Source: a virus | Direction: 5' to 3' (one strand) | DNA: 47,133 nt | IMG/VR virus record: IMGVR_UViG_3300038954_000212 | Location: 1 to 47,133 of that record | Shown: piece after piece, positions 37,742 through 45,748 of the stretch | How positions within the stretch are numbered: position 1 is the stretch's first letter | How the letters are laid out: each line of letters starts with the position of its first letter | The notes under the pieces: model-generated | Databases searched by the model: none | What the model was told of the DNA's origin: nothing | Seen by the model: only the letters and a program-made list of their open reading frames with translations | Position numbers and translations under genes: made by a program

Positions 37742-38037
37742 TAACCAGCTATACAATAACAAGCGCGGCCTGGACAGCTATAACGTCAGCAGGAGAGTCT
37801 GCGACTGCATGGCTAGACGAAGAAGGCAGCGGCACAAAAGGCACGGCAAATGTTCGGATTACACACTCTACAACAGGAACCCCCGCCGCCTCAGTTGTTA
37901 ACAATGCGAGAAAACTGCACAAACCAAGCGGAAACATTGACGTAATGACATTGTATCCAGATTCAAGCGATGACATATTTTATGCCCGATGTCCTAAATC
38001 TGGCGACCAGGCAATAATACAGGTGGACGCGTCGTGA
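37738..38037 (+). CDS. Small virion protein, unknown
   Basis: A 99-residue beta-rich protein (Thr/Ser/Ala-rich, TITSAAWTAITSAGESATAW, VRITHSTTGTPAASVV). GTG start at 37738 overlapping the previous stop (GTGA). Composition resembles phage decoration proteins. It lies between connector and head-closure candidates. Confidence 0.45.
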   Translation: MITSYTITSAAWTAITSAGESATAWLDEEGSGTKGTANVRITHSTTGTPAASVVNNARKLHKPSGNIDVMTLYPDSSDDIFYARCPKSGDQAIIQVDAS

Positions 38038-38531
38038 TAAATGGCAAAAAAAACATAGAAGGGTTTTTAAGCGACTATGTAAGCGTGCCTTACTCTTTTG
38101 GCACAAACAGCATAATGGCGCAGCTAAATACTATGTATTATCACGTTCATGGAGAAGCTTTCTTGTATCCATCTCTTGCTGATAGTGTAACACTTACAGC
38201 AGATGGCTCGTCGTGGACCCTTGGGAGTATTGTCGAGATTATTCCTGCGGACACTATTACAGGGAGCGCTTTTGATTTGCATTTTATCTCTGTTACAAAC
38301 ATAACATCGGACGGCGAATATGATATAATGTTATATTCTGGAGCTGTCGGCGAGGAGGTCATGATACCTGGCGGGGCTAGTGTGCGAAGGACCGGCGGAG
38401 CCGTGAGAAACGCTTACGTACCTATCATGGTTCCGCAGCAGCCCTCCGGAACTAGAATATCGGCAGCAGTTGCAAGCTCCGCGGGTGGCGGTTCGCTAGA
38501 CATCAAATTTCAAGGACATAAATATGCGTAA
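38034..38531 (+). CDS. Beta-rich virion protein
   Basis: A 165-residue protein with GTG start (GTGA overlap). Predicted beta-sandwich segments (DSVTLTADGSSWTLGSIVEI, FDLHFISVTNITSDGEYDI) and a Gly/Ser-rich end look like a decoration or jelly-roll domain. Not recognised with certainty. Confidence 0.45.
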   Translation: MINGKKNIEGFLSDYVSVPYSFGTNSIMAQLNTMYYHVHGEAFLYPSLADSVTLTADGSSWTLGSIVEIIPADTITGSAFDLHFISVTNITSDGEYDIMLYSGAVGEEVMIPGGASVRRTGGAVRNAYVPIMVPQQPSGTRISAAVASSAGGGSLDIKFQGHKYA

Positions 38532-38910
38532 TAGTTATTTAAGCGCAGCAAGAAAAGCGTTCACGTCAAGAGTAAATCTAAATCCATCGAGACTTACATT
38601 GACTAGACAAGCAACAACAACAGACCCTATAACAGGAAACGACGTTCAGGACCCGTCCGGTAATTATACCTATCCGATTGTTACGGCTCGAATACAACAT
38701 GAACGGGCAACGGTCCCGGAGAACGAAGACAGCCCGGCTGGATTGTCAAGCGATCTTGAACGCATGATAATGTCCGACTACAAAAACGAAATAAAAACAG
38801 ACGATGTGTTTACGTGGCAGGGCCTTAAATTTAAGATCGGCAAAGTAGACCCCGTATATCAATATAGCGGCCTTGTCGGTTATCAAGCACCGTTAATAGA
38901 GGCAGGATGA
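38524..38910 (+). CDS. Head-closure (stopper) protein
   Basis: A 128-residue protein: basic N-terminus, then beta-rich core (LTLTRQATTTDPITG, YPIVTARIQHERATV) and GLKFKIGKVDPVYQYSG, the small barrel pattern of SPP1 gp16-like head-closure proteins. It overlaps the previous gene by eight bases. Position and pattern both support it. Confidence 0.55.
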   Translation: MRNSYLSAARKAFTSRVNLNPSRLTLTRQATTTDPITGNDVQDPSGNYTYPIVTARIQHERATVPENEDSPAGLSSDLERMIMSDYKNEIKTDDVFTWQGLKFKIGKVDPVYQYSGLVGYQAPLIEAG

Positions 38911-39098
38911 TGAAACTACCAGAAGATGCAAACGACGAAAAAAAACAAGCGCCGCCCGACATGGACGAGGCCTGTATTAAAAATCCGTATTATAGCAAAG
39001 AGTTGTTAACCAGAGCAGAAGCGCTGGACGCTATAAATCTAATTTCAAGCATGCTGGTGATAGATGGCACTATTCGGAGTCAGGACAGTAGTAAATAA
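38907..39098 (+). CDS. Small unknown protein in the head-tail module
   Basis: A 63-residue protein with an acidic, Lys-rich N-terminus (LPEDANDEKKQAPPDMDEA) and a helical end (TRAEALDAINLISSMLV). ATGATG start overlapping the previous stop. It overlaps the next gene by 35 bases. Not recognised. Confidence 0.45.
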   Translation: MMKLPEDANDEKKQAPPDMDEACIKNPYYSKELLTRAEALDAINLISSMLVIDGTIRSQDSSK

Positions 39099-39423
39099 TA
39101 TCACCTCAATTTTTGAGCGAAGGAAAGCCGCTGTATACGCGCTGTCTGTTTTTTATGCTGCGAGAGCGTTGCAGGATTTCCGCTCCCGTCAGGGCGGCAA
39201 TGAGTTTTGGCAAAACAGAACAAACTCGGCAAAAAATCTTGTTTCCGCGGATGCTTACCAGCAAAAAACCATTGTCGGTTGGTTCCTGGCCCACGGAGTG
39301 CAGTACGGGGTATATCTTGAGCTTGCCAACAATCGGAAACATGAAGCGCTGCGGCCAATAATAAACAAGTGGAGTAAGCCTTTTCTTGAGGACCTTAAAA
39401 AACTATATGGAGACGCGCCATGA
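39064..39423 (+). CDS. HK97 gp10-like tail component
   Basis: A 119-residue helical protein. RRKAAVYALSVFYAARALQDF, GNEFWQNRTNSAKNLV, and VQYGVYLELANNRKHEALRP followed by WSKPFLEDLKKLY match the HK97 gp10 tail-completion family, including the YLELANNRKHEAL stretch. It helps join the tail to the head. It is followed with a four-base overlap by the tail terminator candidate. Confidence 0.8.
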   Translation: MALFGVRTVVNNITSIFERRKAAVYALSVFYAARALQDFRSRQGGNEFWQNRTNSAKNLVSADAYQQKTIVGWFLAHGVQYGVYLELANNRKHEALRPIINKWSKPFLEDLKKLYGDAP

Positions 39424-39785
39424 TAAAACCGATACTAACACAGCTTAAAACAGGATCAATCAAAAACGTCGTACAGTTTGGCGTTGATACGCTGCCAGCT
39501 CCGCCGTACGTTGTCGTCCGCAGGGAGCGAGACCCTGGGGATCGTGGGTTTCTGTTCCGGGTTATAGCTCATTTCCAGCCGAACCAGCAGGCTTGGCTAG
39601 AAGACTATATTTTTAATGAGGTTATTACATTGCTTGATAATTTTAGTGGCGAAACACGGCACGGAAACGACAACGAAGTATTTACAACGGTCGACTGGAC
39701 TGATATAATTACAAACAACGATGATGGAACTATTTCCATGGAACGCGTATTTTTGGTTCCGTCACGAACCTTTGAAGGAGTTTAA
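39420..39785 (+). CDS. Tail terminator-like protein
   Basis: A 121-residue protein between the gp10-like protein and the major tail protein, the usual place for the tail terminator. PAPPYVVVRRERDPGDRG and FRVIAHFQPNQQAWLEDYIF fit the mixed alpha/beta fold of that family. It caps the tail tube. The assignment is mainly positional. Confidence 0.6.
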   Translation: MIKPILTQLKTGSIKNVVQFGVDTLPAPPYVVVRRERDPGDRGFLFRVIAHFQPNQQAWLEDYIFNEVITLLDNFSGETRHGNDNEVFTTVDWTDIITNNDDGTISMERVFLVPSRTFEGV

Positions 39786-39787
39786 TT

Positions 39788-40735
39788 ATGAGTTTGAAAA
39801 CTAGCGCTAAGTACGAGTTTGGGTGTAAGTTTGCAAGGCTTATGCCGCTAAACGACGACAAAACCATACCAACGGTTGACCGAATGCTTGGCGGGGTTGG
39901 CCCGTTTGATTTTTCAGGGGTCACCGATAATACACAGGTGGCATTATCGATCAAACAGGACGACGGGACTGTATCGAGTATTGTTGTAGACATTTCAACC
40001 GCTTCGGATCAGTCTGCGGTGACAGTAGCCGAGGTTGTATCTGCACTGCAAACAGGATGTACTCCTGCGTTGACTACCATCGATATTACTGCATCAAGCG
40101 GGACCGGGAAAAACGGTTCGACCAGACCACAGCTTGCAACAAGTTTGACTACAAGCAAACCTTCGTATATTCAGGTTTACGGCGAGTTTGCTGAAATTGC
40201 AAAATTCGGCCAAGGCTTCGGCCTCAAGTTTGTCAAGGCCGACACCCTGACATCCATGTCTAAGTCCCCAAACATGAAGGAAGACGAAGAGTTTACCGTC
40301 ACGGATGCCGAGGGCGACGACACAGAAATAATTACCGACGGATACCTAAAGGGAATTACAGGCAACATCGTTGATACTGCGCGAGACCCGGAACTTGCCG
40401 TGCTCGTAATGGGCGGTTCGTATAATTCTACAACCGGCGTGTACGAAGCGCCGACCTCGGAGTCAACACGGTACTACTGGTTTGCCGAGATTTACAACGC
40501 GTACTATTCTCAAGGGACAAACAAAGAAGCTGATCTTGTTGGATATGTTCAGCGTCTAATCAGATCGGCAAAAGGAACCGTCGGCGATGCAACAAAAGAA
40601 CGAGCCTGGTCTTCAGGAAACTATTCTTACAACGCGACAACTTACGATGACGAAAATGGAAACAAGCTCGGTGCATATAAAGACACTTACCTGACGGCTT
40701 CGCAGTATTCTGCACTGACACTGTCTGACGTGTAG
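39788..40735 (+). CDS. Major tail protein
   Basis: A 315-residue protein before the chaperone and tape measure. GQGFGLKFVKADTLTSMSKS and EDEEFTVTDAEGDDTEIIT, then TRYYWFAEIYNAYYSQGTN, are compatible with a tail-tube monomer with an added central domain. GGAG lies upstream of ATG 39788. It polymerises to the tail tube. Confidence 0.75.
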   Translation: MSLKTSAKYEFGCKFARLMPLNDDKTIPTVDRMLGGVGPFDFSGVTDNTQVALSIKQDDGTVSSIVVDISTASDQSAVTVAEVVSALQTGCTPALTTIDITASSGTGKNGSTRPQLATSLTTSKPSYIQVYGEFAEIAKFGQGFGLKFVKADTLTSMSKSPNMKEDEEFTVTDAEGDDTEIITDGYLKGITGNIVDTARDPELAVLVMGGSYNSTTGVYEAPTSESTRYYWFAEIYNAYYSQGTNKEADLVGYVQRLIRSAKGTVGDATKERAWSSGNYSYNATTYDDENGNKLGAYKDTYLTASQYSALTLSDV

Positions 40736-40747
40736 CGGGGTGGCCTT

Positions 40748-41416
40748 GTGTCAGACCCCGACAAAAGTAAAGTCCTCGATAAAATAAAGGACGGAAAGTA
40801 TAATTTAATTATCGCGCCATTTCACGGAACACCTATTCCCGTGTTGCTGCGCTTGCTTACACAGGCGCAGCTTCGCGCTTGCGGAAGCTTCTCTGTTATC
40901 GAGACGTTTAAAGATAAAGTTAAAAGGGCTGCTGCTGAGAAAAAACCAACTCTTCAAGATTTTGTCGATTACGCAGAACGACAACACGAGATATGCAAGC
41001 GGGCTCTCGTCAAACCGACTTATGAAGAGATAATTGAGAAGCTCACAGATAAGTCTGTGCTGAATGCACAGAGCAAGCTTGTAGAATTAAAAGCAAAAGT
41101 AAAAGACACCCCGAGAGGTGAAGAGCAAAAAAGGCTCTTGCAGGAAATTGACGGGCTTACGATTTGGACAGACTTGTTACTGCCCGAAGATTTTACAGCA
41201 ACAATAACATCCTACGTTTTGGGCGTGGATAGGTCGGACATTAAAGAGTTAACAGAAGACATGCTGTACGAAGCGGCGATCCTTGCGCGGAACGGGCACG
41301 ACAACCCGGCAGACCATTTGTCCGGGAATTATCCGCGTGAGTACATGCGTGACGAGATAAACCGTCGGGCATGGAGTATTTACGGCGAGAGACAGAAGGA
41401 AGAAAATGGCGGTTGA
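40748..41416 (+). CDS. Tail assembly chaperone-like protein
   Basis: A 222-residue helical protein between the major tail protein and the tape measure. It has LRLLTQAQLRACGSF and AEKKPTLQDFVDYAERQHEI, then HDNPADHLSGNYPREYMRDE at the end. GTG start at 40748. Many siphoviruses make two chaperones here by frameshift; no second frame or slippery sequence is evident, so a single product is likely. Confidence 0.6.
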   Translation: MSDPDKSKVLDKIKDGKYNLIIAPFHGTPIPVLLRLLTQAQLRACGSFSVIETFKDKVKRAAAEKKPTLQDFVDYAERQHEICKRALVKPTYEEIIEKLTDKSVLNAQSKLVELKAKVKDTPRGEEQKRLLQEIDGLTIWTDLLLPEDFTATITSYVLGVDRSDIKELTEDMLYEAAILARNGHDNPADHLSGNYPREYMRDEINRRAWSIYGERQKEENGG

Positions 41417-44400
41417 TGCTGGGACAATTTACAGCGAGGTCAGGGTTGAACTCGACAAACTCCGCGGCGATATTCGCAAAGTAAACACAAACTTTGATAA
41501 GTTTGCAGCTAAGAACGCGAAACAATCCGGGGCGGTCGGCAAGCGCTGGACACAATCTTTCAGTGCCATGAAAATAGCCGGTGTCGCAGCTTTTGCAGCA
41601 CTCACAGCCGCAGCCGTAAAGGCCGGCAAAATATTCGGATCGTTTGAACAAGAGCTTGCAAACGTCCGGTCTGTTGCCGGTGGTTCTGATGCCGATTTTG
41701 CAAAGCTTGAGAAGGCAGCTCAAGAAGCCGGTGAGACAACACGGTTTACAGCAACACAGGCAGCAGAGGCATTGTACTCGCTGGCGTCCGCAGGATTTTC
41801 GGCAACCGAGTCCGCGGATGCGCTTAATGGCGTGTTACAATTGGCGGGTGCGACCGGTTCGGACCTCGCGTTCACATCGCAAGCATTAACAGCGATTATT
41901 TCCCAATTCGGGTACGAGGCTTCACAAGCTGGTGAAATTTCAAACGTGTTTGCTGCGGCAATTGGAAACAGCCAAGCAAATATGGAGAAGCTGACAAACG
42001 CTTTCAGGCAAGTAGGTCCGGTTGCTGCCGGTCTTGATATATCTTTAGAAGAGACTACCGGCGCATTGCAGGCGTTATTTGACGCAGGATTCCAGGGTGA
42101 ACAGGCCGGTACTGCTCTACGTAATGCTCTTGGCGCGCTTGCTAATCAGACAGACCCAACGGTTCGGAAACTTGAAGAGCTGGGCGTATCGTTTGACGAT
42201 GTAAATCCGGAAGCAAACAGTCTGACGGAGATTATCGGAAATCTTGCTGACGCTGGTCTTTCGACGGGAGAAGTGATTTCAGCTTTCGGTCGTCGTGCTG
42301 GGCCTCAGCTGCTTACGTTAATAAAGACCGGCAAGCAGGGGCTTGAAGAGTACACTGCGGCGGTGACTGGAACAAACCGGGCCGCAGAGGCTTACGCAAT
42401 TCAAAACGATACCCTTCTCGGAGATTTCGACAAGCTTAATTCTGCGCTTGAGTCGTTTGCAATAAATCTGTTTAGGCAAGTAGCTCCTGGGGTTCGCGTT
42501 GTTGTGCAGGCCGTAACGTCGGCGGTGGGATTTTTTAACAGTCTGTTTTCCGAGACAAAAAATCTTGACAGAATTACAAAAACAATAACAAAAAGCACAG
42601 CAGACTACGAACAGGCAATGAAGGACCTTAACGACGCATCGAAAAATCTTACAGACACAGAACGTGAGCGGCTTGAGACTACTGCCAGAATAGCAAGACT
42701 TGAAATAATAAAATCTCTGGAAGATGCAAACAAAGCCTACGAAGAAGCAAACAACTTGCAAGACAAGTATAATGAAAAGCTTGAAAGGCAACAGTTTGTA
42801 ATAGACACGCTGGAAAAAATTATTGCCAGCGACACAGACGCCAGAGAAGATAACATAAGAATTACAAACGAACAAAGAGAAGCGCTAGTACAGCAATCGT
42901 TAGCAAACCTTGCGATGTCAGAATCATTCACAAATTTGACGGTAGAAGGCAGGGCTTTTAACGATGTGCTTGAAGAGTTTGGACCGCTGATGCTAGACAA
43001 CAACCTGAGCGCACTAAAGCTTGAGAAGGCTTTGCTTTCTGTAAAGTCAGCACAAGCAGAGACGTCTTTAGAAGTCGAAGACGCTAAGCAGCAGTATCAG
43101 GATTATGTTAGTACCATTGCAGAGGCTATTGTCACTCTTGACCTGTCTGTATCAGAACTGGGTATTTCTACAAGACAATTGCGGGAAGACGTACAAGCGC
43201 AAGTCCAAGCATTGCAAGAACAACAGGAAGAAAACAAAGACGTTGAGCAAACAAACAAAGACTTGAATGACAGCCTTGAAGAGCAGCAAAAAAAGGTAAA
43301 GGAAACAACGAGAACTTGGCGCGATTATTTCAGAGAAATTGCCGGAGTCGCCGGGGCTGATTTTACAGGCCGAGAAGGAGCTGCCGCGTTCCTTGAGAAA
43401 ATCGCAAGACAATCCGAGGCTGCACAAAAAGCAAGCGCGGCTCTGGGCATACAGTTCGTCGGCACCGCAAGACAAGCTCAGGTTTTGCAGGCTGAGGCTG
43501 ACGCTATATCTGAAGTTTTGGAAGATTTATTTGCAATCGACCCAAGCGAAATTGACGAAGCCTTTTCAACCACGGACACGTCTGTGCGTTTGCTTGTTGC
43601 GCGATATAAAGAATTGCAACCTATAATAGAAAGAATTAACGAAAACCTTGAGGATCAAGGAGATACCGCGTCTGTAACGTCAAAACAAATACAGGATCAG
43701 ACTCAAGATTATATAGAGAAATTGCAAGAACTCAATGCGACCCAAGAAGAGCTGATGGAGTTATCGCGCGAGAGAGCTCTTGAGCGGATAGACCTTGCAA
43801 TACAAGAAGGAGAGATAACAGCAGAACAAGCGGAGATTGCAAGGGAAGCTGTTAACGAGTATTACGACGAAGCGTCAAAGGGAGCAGAAGAGTCTGAAGA
43901 GTCTGCCGAGTCGTTTCACAAACAGCTTGAAAATATTGTAGCAGAAACTGAAAAACTAATAAACGTACTTGAGTCCGGGGACATTCAAGATATTTTTGCA
44001 GAGATCGGAAACCAACTGCAGGCTATCGGAAAAGCGACAGAAAATGTTTTCCTGCAAACAGCCGGATTGATTGTGTCAACGGTATCTTCTATAGTAGACC
44101 TGTTTGCTGGGGCAGAAGAAAGAGCAAGAGAATATCAGAACCAACTACAAGACATAAGAAATGAGATCGAACGTCAAGCGCTTGACAATCGCAAAGCGCT
44201 GCTTGATCAGGAATACGACCTTGAGGTTGCAAACATAGAGCGAATACGCGATGCAAAGATAAATAGTATAAGAGATACACTAACTGAGGAGCAAGAGCTT
44301 GAGCTTGTAAATCTAGGCGTGCTAGAAGAGACGCGGTCTCAGTATTGGGATCGTCGCAGGCGCGAGGCAATTGAGTCTGCGGGGGATATAACCGCGGCGC

Positions 44401-44951
44401 AAAAACAAAATATTGTAGAAATACTAAATGCACAGGAAGCGGCAGACAAAGCATTGCGGGAAGCAGAAAAGCAATACCAAGAAGACCTTGTTGAGTTTAG
44501 ATATGACCGTGCAGTGTTTGAACGCCAAGTCGCTATACAACAGGCAGAGATTAACAAGCAAAAAGCGTTAAGTGAACTGTCCTGGTGGGATACTTTCGTG
44601 CTAAACAGGGATGATGACGTGCGAGAGTTGTGGAACGGGCTTATCGATCAAATAAGATCGGCCCCACTTCCGCCGGTGCCATCATTTCAGACAGGCGGAA
44701 TTGTGTTGCCTTCCAGTTCTGGAACAGGGGCTGGAACCGGACAAATTGTAAACGTCGCAGAGAATGGAGCGCCGGAACTCCTTCTTAACGGCGGGGCAAG
44801 CGGACAAGCGTTCTTGCAGCAGTTTGCTCAAACAATAGCTGCCGAGATCGGCGGCGTGAATAATGCTCCGGTCCAAATAGTTATAGACGGCCAGGTTTTA
44901 GCTGAGGTTGTTACGAGGCGGCAAAATGACGGGGAGGTCGTAGTAGAGTGA
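41406..44951 (+). CDS. Tape measure protein
   Basis: A 1181-residue protein, the longest in the window. The N-terminal region (VDAGTIYSEVRVELDKL) is followed by a hydrophobic stretch MKIAGVAAFAALTAAAVKAG. Then comes the TP901-type core: ELANVRSVAGGSDADF, TTRFTATQAAEALYSLASAG and AAGLDISLEETTGALQALF. Long coiled coils fill the middle (about 390-1020). A Gly/Pro-rich C-terminal region (TGGIVLPSSSGTGAGTG) precedes the end. It sets tail length and is ejected with DNA. ATG 41406 overlaps the chaperone gene. Confidence 0.92.
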   Translation: MAVDAGTIYSEVRVELDKLRGDIRKVNTNFDKFAAKNAKQSGAVGKRWTQSFSAMKIAGVAAFAALTAAAVKAGKIFGSFEQELANVRSVAGGSDADFAKLEKAAQEAGETTRFTATQAAEALYSLASAGFSATESADALNGVLQLAGATGSDLAFTSQALTAIISQFGYEASQAGEISNVFAAAIGNSQANMEKLTNAFRQVGPVAAGLDISLEETTGALQALFDAGFQGEQAGTALRNALGALANQTDPTVRKLEELGVSFDDVNPEANSLTEIIGNLADAGLSTGEVISAFGRRAGPQLLTLIKTGKQGLEEYTAAVTGTNRAAEAYAIQNDTLLGDFDKLNSALESFAINLFRQVAPGVRVVVQAVTSAVGFFNSLFSETKNLDRITKTITKSTADYEQAMKDLNDASKNLTDTERERLETTARIARLEIIKSLEDANKAYEEANNLQDKYNEKLERQQFVIDTLEKIIASDTDAREDNIRITNEQREALVQQSLANLAMSESFTNLTVEGRAFNDVLEEFGPLMLDNNLSALKLEKALLSVKSAQAETSLEVEDAKQQYQDYVSTIAEAIVTLDLSVSELGISTRQLREDVQAQVQALQEQQEENKDVEQTNKDLNDSLEEQQKKVKETTRTWRDYFREIAGVAGADFTGREGAAAFLEKIARQSEAAQKASAALGIQFVGTARQAQVLQAEADAISEVLEDLFAIDPSEIDEAFSTTDTSVRLLVARYKELQPIIERINENLEDQGDTASVTSKQIQDQTQDYIEKLQELNATQEELMELSRERALERIDLAIQEGEITAEQAEIAREAVNEYYDEASKGAEESEESAESFHKQLENIVAETEKLINVLESGDIQDIFAEIGNQLQAIGKATENVFLQTAGLIVSTVSSIVDLFAGAEERAREYQNQLQDIRNEIERQALDNRKALLDQEYDLEVANIERIRDAKINSIRDTLTEEQELELVNLGVLEETRSQYWDRRRREAIESAGDITAAQKQNIVEILNAQEAADKALREAEKQYQEDLVEFRYDRAVFERQVAIQQAEINKQKALSELSWWDTFVLNRDDDVRELWNGLIDQIRSAPLPPVPSFQTGGIVLPSSSGTGAGTGQIVNVAENGAPELLLNGGASGQAFLQQFAQTIAAEIGGVNNAPVQIVIDGQVLAEVVTRRQNDGEVVVE

Positions 44952-45748
44952 AGATTTTATTTGAAGACGTTGCAAAAAATAATTATTCAAGTATATCGAG
45001 TACATACGAGTCTGCAAATTATCCGGCAACAAATATTACTAACGATTTTGCAAAACTCCGGTATCAGATGACAGCCCCATCGGGTGATTATGATACTATT
45101 ACAATACAGCTAGACGATTATTACAAAATTAACAGTATGTATTTAAATTATTCTAATGCAAACACGTTTGTTATTCGTTTCTATGCAGACACGACGCTAC
45201 TAAACACAGAGACGATATATTCCCCAAGCTACGATTTTCTTGCCACGTCTAGCGATGATTATATTGTTACAAGCAACGATGATTATTTGATAATAAGATA
45301 CGAGCTCGGAGAAGATTGTTTGTCAGCTCATTTTACAGAAGTTATTGCAAACAAAATAGAGATAGACGTTTATGGCTCTGAGGGTACTTACCTTGGAAAG
45401 TTTGCTTGCGGCAATTCTGTAGAGTTTCCGGACCCTGTACATAGCTGGACTGAGGGCTCTCAGGATTCTTCGAGTTATATAGAATCCCCGGACGGTCAGA
45501 CTAAAAGCCGTTACTACAAACCGCTAAAAGAATATTCACTAACGTTCGCAAACATGACGAGGCAAAAAGCTAGCGACCTTAGAGATTATTTTATTAACAA
45601 CGGGACCGGCAAATTATTATTTATAGACATAACAGAAGATAATTCTGATTTTCTTGCTCCAATTTATGGCAAAATAACACAAGTAAGTGGTTTGAAAAAA
45701 AACTACAAATGGTATAATGTTACATGGACATTTAGGGAGGCTAGATAA
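44948..45748 (+). CDS. Distal tail-like protein
   Basis: A 266-residue protein. The N-terminal half is a beta-sandwich with SSTYESANYPATNITNDF. The C-terminal half has EYSLTFANMTRQKASDLRDY and WYNVTWTFREAR, similar to phage distal-tail proteins that attach the baseplate. GTG start overlapping the tape measure stop (GTGA). Confidence 0.6.
   Translation: MKILFEDVAKNNYSSISSTYESANYPATNITNDFAKLRYQMTAPSGDYDTITIQLDDYYKINSMYLNYSNANTFVIRFYADTTLLNTETIYSPSYDFLATSSDDYIVTSNDDYLIIRYELGEDCLSAHFTEVIANKIEIDVYGSEGTYLGKFACGNSVEFPDPVHSWTEGSQDSSSYIESPDGQTKSRYYKPLKEYSLTFANMTRQKASDLRDYFINNGTGKLLFIDITEDNSDFLAPIYGKITQVSGLKKNYKWYNVTWTFREAR

Noticed and set aside
40748-41416. Programmed frameshift in the tail chaperone
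   Set aside because: No second chaperone frame and no convincing slippery sequence between 41350 and 41410; the tape measure starts directly.
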